From contig CAYYOS010000026.1 in NCBI GenBank assembly GCA_964473355.1, positions 1 through 21,593 of the forward strand: a stretch of DNA of 21,593 nt. Direction: 5' to 3'. This stretch comes from CAYYOS01 sp964473355 (GTDB taxonomy: Bacteria; Pseudomonadota; Gammaproteobacteria; Burkholderiales; REEB80). The position numbers and the translations under genes were made by a program. Below the pieces are notes generated by a model. The model did not search any database and was not told where the DNA came from. It saw only the letters and a list, made by a program, of their open reading frames with translations. The number at the start of each line of letters is the position of its first letter. Within the stretch, counting starts at the first letter, position 1. Below are positions 15,956 to 21,593 of this stretch, piece after piece.

Positions 15956-17210
15956 AACCCAGGCGCTCGCCGCGCGGGTCGTAGCGCGCGTTCTTGCAGG
16001 AAAAAATTTAAACCTAGCCCTAAGCGAAATCGAGATCACTCGCCTCCCGGCGGGGCAGCGCGCGGCCTTGCAAGATATGGCTTATGGCACTTTGCGTTTC
16101 TATGGCCGGCTGCGCGCGATTTTGCAAATATTATTGGTAAAGCCGATTAAGGATGACGTTGTTTATACGTTAACGTTGGTTGCGCTATACCAATTGAATT
16201 TCGCGCGTGCCGCAGATCACACCGTGGTGGCTAACGCAGTGCAAGCCTGCGTAAGCTTGCAAAAAACTTCTGCGAAGTCGCTGGTCAACGCGGTTTTGCG
16301 ACAGTTTTTGCGCGACAAAGTAGGTTGCCTGGAACGTGCCTTGGCATCCGGAGATGTAGCCATGTTTTCCCACCCGCAGTGGTGGATAGATAAGGTGCGA
16401 CAAGCCTATCCCGGTGCCTGGGAAACCCTCTTGGAAGTCAATAATAGCCACCCGCCAATGACGCTTAGGGTGAATACCCGTAAGCTCACCACGACGGCGT
16501 ATTTACAACGCCTGTTTGAGCAGGGAGTCGCGGCGCAGCAAATTGGCGGCGCCGCTATTCGCTTAGCTCAGCCTATGCACACGGACGCTCTGCCGGGGTT
16601 CACGCAAGGCTGGGTGTCGGTACAGGATGCGGGCGCACAGCGCGCTGCCGAGCTGCTTAATGCGAAACCGGGCATGCGGGTACTCGACGCATGTAGCGCG
16701 CCAGGCGGCAAGGCGGCGCATTTGCTTGAAACACAAGAGCTGTGCTTAACGGCGTTGGATATTGACCGTGGCCGATTAGATAAAGTCCAGCAAACCTTTT
16801 CAAGGTTAGGCTTGACCGGCATTTGCGTGCAAGGTGACGCTAGTCAACCGCAGCAGTGGTGGGACGGTCAGCCCTATGATCGAATTCTCGCCGACGTGCC
16901 CTGCACGGCCTCCGGCGTTGTGCGGCGTCACCCCGACATTAAATGGTTAAGACGAGCTGAAGATATTCACAGCTTTACTGGGCAACAAGCCGCCATACTT
17001 GATGCATTGTGGCGCTTACTGGCCCAAGGTGGTAAATTGCTATACGCCACCTGCTCTATTTTTCGCGAAGAAAACCACATGCAGATTGAGGCTTTTTTAC
17101 AGCGCACGCCCGACGCTTTTTTTGAAAACCGGGACGATAGTGATGGGCAAATACTGCCCCATGCGGATTACGATGGATTTTATTATGCGCTGTTGGCTAA
17201 GCGAGCTTGA
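15948..17210 (+). CDS. rsmB: 16S rRNA (cytosine(967)-C(5))-methyltransferase RsmB
   Basis: RsmB (sun, fmu) makes m5C967 in 16S rRNA. An N-terminal NusB-like RNA-binding domain (about 1-140) is followed by a linker and the Rossmann methyltransferase. Motif I is DACSAPGGKAAHL (247-259). Motif IV is DVPCTASGVVRRHPD with Cys319, and motif VI is YATCSIFREEN with the nucleophile Cys369. The length of 420 residues is normal. No ATG is available at the front: TTG 15948 gives MYETQALAARVVARVLAGKN, the expected start, and overlaps the htpX end. The stop makes a TTGA overlap with the next gene. Confidence 0.95.
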   Translation: MYETQALAARVVARVLAGKNLNLALSEIEITRLPAGQRAALQDMAYGTLRFYGRLRAILQILLVKPIKDDVVYTLTLVALYQLNFARAADHTVVANAVQACVSLQKTSAKSLVNAVLRQFLRDKVGCLERALASGDVAMFSHPQWWIDKVRQAYPGAWETLLEVNNSHPPMTLRVNTRKLTTTAYLQRLFEQGVAAQQIGGAAIRLAQPMHTDALPGFTQGWVSVQDAGAQRAAELLNAKPGMRVLDACSAPGGKAAHLLETQELCLTALDIDRGRLDKVQQTFSRLGLTGICVQGDASQPQQWWDGQPYDRILADVPCTASGVVRRHPDIKWLRRAEDIHSFTGQQAAILDALWRLLAQGGKLLYATCSIFREENHMQIEAFLQRTPDAFFENRDDSDGQILPHADYDGFYYALLAKRA

Positions 17211-17767
17211 TTGCTTTGCGTATTAAACGCTACGTGCGTTGGGGGATTTGCCTGCTCATGTGGGCCATGGTCCCAGTGCAAGCTGAGGGCTTCGCAATTA
17301 AAAGCGCTAACTTAGAGCTGAAAGACGAGGTCTACTATTTAAATGCGCAACTGGAGGTGAGTCTTAACCGCACCCTGGAAGACGCCGTGAACCATGGCCT
17401 CCCTTTAAATATGGTGTTGGAATTTAGGCTCGCTAGACCCCGGGCGTTTTGGTTCGACGAAGACATCGCGGCGGTGCAGCAAAATTTGCGCGTAAGCTAC
17501 CACGCTTTAACGCGCCACTATCAGCTAAGCAGCAATCTTACTCAAAAAAATTTCCTCAGCTTAACGCAACTGCTCGAAGAGCTATCGGAAATTCGCGGCT
17601 GGCCGGTCTTAGATCGAAGCCTGGTAAAAAAACGCTATAGTTATGTCGCCAGTTTGCGCCTGCGGCTGGACCTAAGCCAATTGCCACAACCCTTGCAGGT
17701 CAACGCCATCGGTTCTAAGGATTGGAACTTAGTTTCCGACTGGTTTCAATGGCCGCTCGTCCCATGA
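17207..17767 (+). CDS. DUF4390 exported protein
   Basis: A 186-residue protein of the DUF4390 family, whose molecular function is unknown. The N terminus has a signal peptide: basic RIKRYVRW, hydrophobic GICLLMWAMVPVQA and a likely cut before EGFAIKSA (about residue 27). The mature part is beta-rich, with the family feel of a regular strand pattern (VYYLNAQLEVSLNRTLEDAVNHGLPL, here described in parts) and RYSYVASLRLRLDLSQLPQPLQVNA near the end. It is always found between rsmB and ntrY in betaproteobacteria, suggesting a periplasmic partner of the NtrY-like sensor; that is inference. TTG 17207 overlaps the rsmB stop; TTG 17216 is an alternative. The end overlaps ntrY by ATGA. Confidence 0.82.
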   Translation: MIALRIKRYVRWGICLLMWAMVPVQAEGFAIKSANLELKDEVYYLNAQLEVSLNRTLEDAVNHGLPLNMVLEFRLARPRAFWFDEDIAAVQQNLRVSYHALTRHYQLSSNLTQKNFLSLTQLLEELSEIRGWPVLDRSLVKKRYSYVASLRLRLDLSQLPQPLQVNAIGSKDWNLVSDWFQWPLVP

Positions 17768-19914
17768 AATTTCTGCTAAACGTTCCTGTCATCAAATATA
17801 TTGTTATCGCCTGCTTGACCCTGGGCGTGGTGTTGGTGTATTTACTCTCCCGGGCAAGCGCGCAGAGCGCCACGCTTTCGCAAAGCTATACGCTGTTGTT
17901 GGTTTTAAATGTGCTGCTTGCCGCGGGGCTGCTTATCCTCATTATTTATCAATTATGGGTGCTCACGCGGCGTTTAAAATCGCGCATTTTTGGTTCGCGC
18001 TTGTCGCTACGACTATTGTGGATGTTTGCGCTCATGGCGGTAGTACCCGGGGTAATTATTTATGCGGTGTCAGTCAATTTTCTAACCAAAAGCATCGAGT
18101 CGTGGTTTGAAGTGCGCGTGGACAGCGCTCTTGAAGCCGGCATCAACCTTGGCCGATCGGCGCTCAACAACCAATTGCAGGATCTTGTAGCCAAAAGCCA
18201 GGTCATCGCGGAAGCAATTAGCAGCCTGCCACCGGGTGAGCACGTGGGACGCTTGCATGAACTGCGCGAGCAGCTTGCGGTGCAAGAAGCGGCGCTTTTT
18301 ACTCCGCGCGGTCAGGTACTGGCTTTTTCCAGCAGCGAGCGCGCAGTTTTTTTACCGGAGACGCCTACTGCTTCCGTGTTGCGTCAAGCCCGCAGCCAAA
18401 CAAGTTACAGTGCAATAGAAACCACCGAGGCGAAGGGCCTATACGCCAGGGTGGTGGTACCAGTCAATGTTTTAAACCTCACGGAAGAGCTGCGCGTGTT
18501 ACAACTTGTTGAGCCCGTTCCGGCTGAGCTGGCGCAAGACGCAAGTGCGGTCCAAGCTGCGTATCGCGACTATCAGCAGCTTTCTTTATCGCGCGCCGGC
18601 TTAAAAAAAATATTTGGATTAACGCTGACCCTGACCTTGCTACTAGCATTACTCTCCGCGATTTCCTTGGCGTTTTTATTAAGCGAGCGTCTCTCTGCGC
18701 CGCTTTCCATTTTGGCGGAAGGCACGCGCGCCGTGGCCCAAGGTAATTTTAGCCGGCTAAATCCGGTCCACAGCCGTGACGAATTAGGGCGCTTAGTGCG
18801 ATTTTTTAATCGTATGACTAAGCAGCTTGCCGAAGCAAAAATGACAACCGAACTATCCCAGCACCAGTTGCAAGCAGCCAAAGCTTATTTGGAAAGCATT
18901 TTGGCGCATCTTTCCACTGGCGTGCTGGTGTTCGATCAACAATTTTATTTGCGCAATATTAATCCCGCGGCGGCGCAAATTCTAAGCATCAATGCCGAAC
19001 CCCTGTATGGCGTTAAACTCTTGGAGTGGCCACAGAAAAACCCTGCTATTAGTTTATTGGCAACCACTATTTGTGCGCAATTTCAGGCCGGCGGCAGTAA
19101 AGATTGGCAGCTGCAAATGGAATATGAAAAAGACGAGCACAAGCAAGTCTTGTTGGCTCGCGGCACCCGGCTGCAGGCGGAAACCGAAACCGGTTACGTG
19201 GTCGTGTTCGATGACATTACGCAGCTGCTGCAGGCCCAGCGCGACGCTGCCTGGGGAGAGGTTGCACGGCGCTTGGCCCATGAAATTAAGAATCCGCTTA
19301 CACCCATACAGCTTTCCGCCGAGCGGCTAGAAAAAAAACTGGCCTTAAAATTGTCTGTTTCAGATGCTGACGTTTTGCACCGCGCGGTGGCGACGATTGT
19401 CAATCAAGTTACAGCATTAAAACGCATGGTTGATGCCTTTAGTGAATATGCACGCAGTCCCACTTTAAAAATGCAAAGCTTAGATTTAAACCATTTAGTT
19501 AAAGAAGTGCTGACCTTATATGAAACGTTGGACGCCCGTGTCAATTTGCAGCTTTCACCTGTTCTGCCCCCCGTGAGCGGTGATCTGACGCTGTTGCGTC
19601 AAGTAATACATAATCTTTTACAAAACGCCCAAGACGCGTTGTCCGGGGTGCCAAATCCCGAAATTACCGTAACCACCACTTTTGAAAATGGTCGGGTGCG
19701 ATTAACTATAAAAGACAACGGCAGCGGTTTCCCCGAGGCAATCATGACGAAAGCGTTTGACCCCTATGTGACCACTAAAGAAAAGGGTACAGGCCTGGGC
19801 CTCGCGGTAGTGAAAAAAATTGTAGACGAGCATCATGGTGCGGTGCGAATAGAAAATCTAGAACCCGCTGGGGCGTCAGTCAGCTTATTTCTTAATGAAG
19901 CGGAAGCCGCGTAA
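17764..19914 (+). CDS. NtrY-like sensor histidine kinase
   Basis: A 716-residue membrane sensor kinase. Helices at about 10-30, 43-66 and 83-105 lead to a periplasmic sensing region (about 108-280); a fourth helix (about 284-306) is followed by HAMP (about 305-358, with LSAPLSILAEGTRAVAQGNF), a PAS domain (about 375-470), the dimer domain with phospho-acceptor His506 in RRLAHEIKNPLTPIQLS, and the ATPase domain with NLLQNAQDAL (about 617), DNGSGFP (651-657) and TKEKGTGLGLAVVKK. All catalytic boxes look intact. ATG 17764 overlaps the DUF4390 stop and is preferred over TTG 17722 or ATG 17749. The signal is unknown; NtrYX systems in other bacteria respond to nitrogen or redox state. Confidence 0.92.
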   Translation: MKFLLNVPVIKYIVIACLTLGVVLVYLLSRASAQSATLSQSYTLLLVLNVLLAAGLLILIIYQLWVLTRRLKSRIFGSRLSLRLLWMFALMAVVPGVIIYAVSVNFLTKSIESWFEVRVDSALEAGINLGRSALNNQLQDLVAKSQVIAEAISSLPPGEHVGRLHELREQLAVQEAALFTPRGQVLAFSSSERAVFLPETPTASVLRQARSQTSYSAIETTEAKGLYARVVVPVNVLNLTEELRVLQLVEPVPAELAQDASAVQAAYRDYQQLSLSRAGLKKIFGLTLTLTLLLALLSAISLAFLLSERLSAPLSILAEGTRAVAQGNFSRLNPVHSRDELGRLVRFFNRMTKQLAEAKMTTELSQHQLQAAKAYLESILAHLSTGVLVFDQQFYLRNINPAAAQILSINAEPLYGVKLLEWPQKNPAISLLATTICAQFQAGGSKDWQLQMEYEKDEHKQVLLARGTRLQAETETGYVVVFDDITQLLQAQRDAAWGEVARRLAHEIKNPLTPIQLSAERLEKKLALKLSVSDADVLHRAVATIVNQVTALKRMVDAFSEYARSPTLKMQSLDLNHLVKEVLTLYETLDARVNLQLSPVLPPVSGDLTLLRQVIHNLLQNAQDALSGVPNPEITVTTTFENGRVRLTIKDNGSGFPEAIMTKAFDPYVTTKEKGTGLGLAVVKKIVDEHHGAVRIENLEPAGASVSLFLNEAEAA

Positions 19915-21182
19915 TGCATCCAAACCATATTTTAGTCGTGGATGATGAAGCTGGGATACGCGAATTGTTGCGAGAAATACTCCAGGACGAAGGCTATCAA
20001 GTTAGCCTCGCGGAAAATGCATCCGCCGCTCGCTTGATGCGCCAACAATTACGACCAGATTTAGTATTGCTGGATATTTGGATGCCAGATAGTGACGGCA
20101 TAACTTTGTTAAAGGAGTGGGCGAGCTCCAACATGCTAACTATGCCGGTGGTCATGATGTCGGGTCATGGCACCATAGATACCGCGGTCGAGGCAACCAA
20201 AATTGGCGCTTTTGATTTTTTAGAAAAGCCCATTACTTTGCAGAAACTGTTAAAAACAGTAGGCCGGGCACTGAAGAAATCCACACAACTTAGCAATACG
20301 GAAACTAATCTCTCCCAATTGGGCAAAACCCCCCTAGTTGAGGACCTTAAAAAACGCTTGTTGAAAATAGCACCGCTTAAAACGCCGCTCTTGCTAGTGG
20401 CCGAAGAGGGTGCGGGTGCCGAGATTTGCGCGCGCTTTCTTTGTGCGGCGCAAGCCCCGTGGGTTGTGGTGGAAAGTGAAACTCAACTCTTAGATCAGCA
20501 TGTAGAGTTGCTGATGCGGGTCAGGGAAGGCGTTTTATATGTGAGCGAGGTGACGTCGTTGAGTTTGCCGACTCAAAAAGCGCTGCAGCGGTTAATACCC
20601 AGGTTGGAAAAACATAATGCGCGTTTAGTTTGCGCCACTCAAAAAAATCTTAGGGAGTTGGTGGAAGTGGGTAAGTTCGACCCCCAGCTTTATCAGCAGC
20701 TGTCGGGGCTGACCTTAGGTGTGCCCAGCTTGCGGGAACATCCCGAAGATATTTGCTATCTTGCCGTGCTGTTATTGTCGCAACTTGCGGAGCGTCAAGA
20801 AACGCCCGCCAAACGTTTTACCGCAGGCACTTTACAGATGCTGCGTAACGAAACATGGCCGGGCAATCTCACGCAGTTGCAGTCGGTCGTCAGAACGTTG
20901 GCGTGGACTTCCCTGGGCGAAGAAATTACCGAAGATGATTTACAGCGTGTGTTGACACAAACGAGTAACATTCCCGCTGCCTCTACCGCACCCAGTCACG
21001 CCTGGTCATTGGATCTGCCGTTACGTGAGGCGCGCGATAATTTTGAGCGCATCTATTTTGAGCATCACATCGCCAAGGCGGCCAGCAACATGAGCAGGGT
21101 CGCAGAAAAAGTCGGATTAGAGCGCACTCACCTGTATCGCAAGCTCAAACAACTCGGTATCAAAACCAAAAAAATGGAATAG
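19914..21182 (+). CDS. NtrX-like response regulator with a degenerate AAA+ domain
   Basis: A 422-residue response regulator. The receiver is intact: acidic D10 and D11, phospho-acceptor Asp54 in LLDIWMP, Ser83 and Lys105 in FLEKP. The central part (about 140-350) is recognisably a sigma-54 activator AAA+ domain, with VPSLREHPEDI (270-280) and WPGNLTQLQ (315-323). It lacks the Walker A lysine (AEEGAGAE at 163-170), the GAFTGA loop and the usual FREDLYYRL arginines (here FDPQLYQQL). The C terminus (about 368-418) is a Fis-type helix-turn-helix, SRVAEKVGLERTHLYRKLKQLGI. It starts one base inside the ntrY stop. It probably binds DNA without activating sigma-54. Confidence 0.9.
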   Translation: MHPNHILVVDDEAGIRELLREILQDEGYQVSLAENASAARLMRQQLRPDLVLLDIWMPDSDGITLLKEWASSNMLTMPVVMMSGHGTIDTAVEATKIGAFDFLEKPITLQKLLKTVGRALKKSTQLSNTETNLSQLGKTPLVEDLKKRLLKIAPLKTPLLLVAEEGAGAEICARFLCAAQAPWVVVESETQLLDQHVELLMRVREGVLYVSEVTSLSLPTQKALQRLIPRLEKHNARLVCATQKNLRELVEVGKFDPQLYQQLSGLTLGVPSLREHPEDICYLAVLLLSQLAERQETPAKRFTAGTLQMLRNETWPGNLTQLQSVVRTLAWTSLGEEITEDDLQRVLTQTSNIPAASTAPSHAWSLDLPLREARDNFERIYFEHHIAKAASNMSRVAEKVGLERTHLYRKLKQLGIKTKKME

Positions 21183-21183
21183 C

Positions 21184-21504
21184 GTGTCGGCACTGGAATC
21201 TTTTGAAAAACTTCTCGCCCAAGGCCAGGATAACGCCCTGCTGCGTTATAGTTTGGCAATGGAGTACTTAAAGTTAAACCATACCAACCGGGCCATCGAG
21301 CATTTAAAGGCCGCGCTGCAGCACGATCCGACTTATTCGGCGGCCTGGAAGCACTTGGGGCGAGCTTACGAAGCGGGCGGAGATTTATCGCAAGCGGCTG
21401 ATACTTATTCTAAAGGAATAGAAACAGCGGAGAAAAGGGGCGATAAGCAGGCCGCAAAAGAAATGGGCGTGTTCCTGCGCCGCATCAATAAAAATAAAGA
21501 CTAA
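21184..21504 (+). CDS. small tetratricopeptide repeat protein
   Basis: A 106-residue, all-helical protein with two clear TPR units: NALLRYSLAMEYLKLNHTNRAIEHLKAAL (about 17-45, in two helices) and SAAWKHLGRAYEAGGDLSQAADTYSKGIE (about 52-80), plus a capping helix rich in charged residues. There is no signal peptide, so it is likely cytoplasmic. The GTG start follows the ntrX stop by one base, so it is probably translated from the same transcript. Small TPR proteins commonly act as adaptors; the partner here is unknown. No other function can be read from the sequence. Confidence 0.8.
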   Translation: MSALESFEKLLAQGQDNALLRYSLAMEYLKLNHTNRAIEHLKAALQHDPTYSAAWKHLGRAYEAGGDLSQAADTYSKGIETAEKRGDKQAAKEMGVFLRRINKNKD

Positions 21505-21522
21505 TTACGCCTTATCAGCGAG

Positions 21523-21593
<71 letters not shown>

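Noticed and set aside
17722..17763. A longer NtrY start at TTG 17722 or ATG 17749
   Set aside because: ATG 17764 overlaps the previous stop in the ATGA style of this operon, and the extension adds no recognisable domain.
21481..21522. Terminator for the tRNA in the end of the TPR gene
   Set aside because: There is a T-rich run on the minus strand, but only a 3-bp stem before it.

Overview
This window looks like an origin-proximal stretch of a proteobacterial chromosome, most likely a betaproteobacterium of Nitrosomonadales or Burkholderiales type. The reasons are gene order and protein style. The rpmH-rnpA-yidD-yidC-mnmE-mnmG-rsmG-parA-parB series sits beside oriC in many beta- and gammaproteobacteria. 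The opposed pair of clusters topA/dprA/LysM (minus) and def-fmt-htpX-rsmB-DUF4390-ntrY-ntrX (plus) is typical of betaproteobacteria. The RNase P protein has an RNY in place of the usual RNR box, as I recall for Neisseria. GC content is moderate (by eye about 50-55%), and no stretch has obviously foreign composition. I see no insertion sequence, phage gene, CRISPR array or toxin-antitoxin pair. Every gap between genes is under 150 bases.

Layout. (1) 1-7850, plus strand: the tail of rpmH, then rnpA, yidD and yidC (ribosome, RNase P, membrane insertion), mnmE and mnmG (tRNA U34 modification), rsmG (16S rRNA methylation), and parA and parB (chromosome partition). The genes are tightly packed, with many ATGA or GTGA overlaps. 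A perfect ParB binding site (parS) lies in the only real gap, between mnmE and mnmG. (2) 7871-13468, minus strand: transcription runs LysM exported protein, dprA, topA, then a triple iron-sulfur protein (CDGSH, Fer4_19, CDGSH). A terminator-like hairpin, a promoter candidate and a dyad symmetry are packed between dprA and topA. (3) 13612-21504, plus strand, divergent from LysM: def, fmt, htpX, rsmB, a DUF4390 exported protein, an NtrY-like sensor kinase, an NtrX-like regulator and a small TPR protein. The last five form an overlapping, probably translationally coupled chain. (4) 21523 to the end, minus strand: a tRNA-Ala (CGC) cut by the window edge.

Most of this is conserved housekeeping sequence. 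I did not find a clearly novel system. The points most worth a second look are: a tandem pair of cysteine modules inserted in the LysM protein; an NtrX-like regulator whose AAA+ domain has lost the residues for ATP use and sigma-54 contact; the near-identical DNA encoding the two CDGSH motifs; the dyad abutting the topA start codon; and the parS site overlapping a possible mnmG promoter. Start codons are unusually often GTG or TTG.
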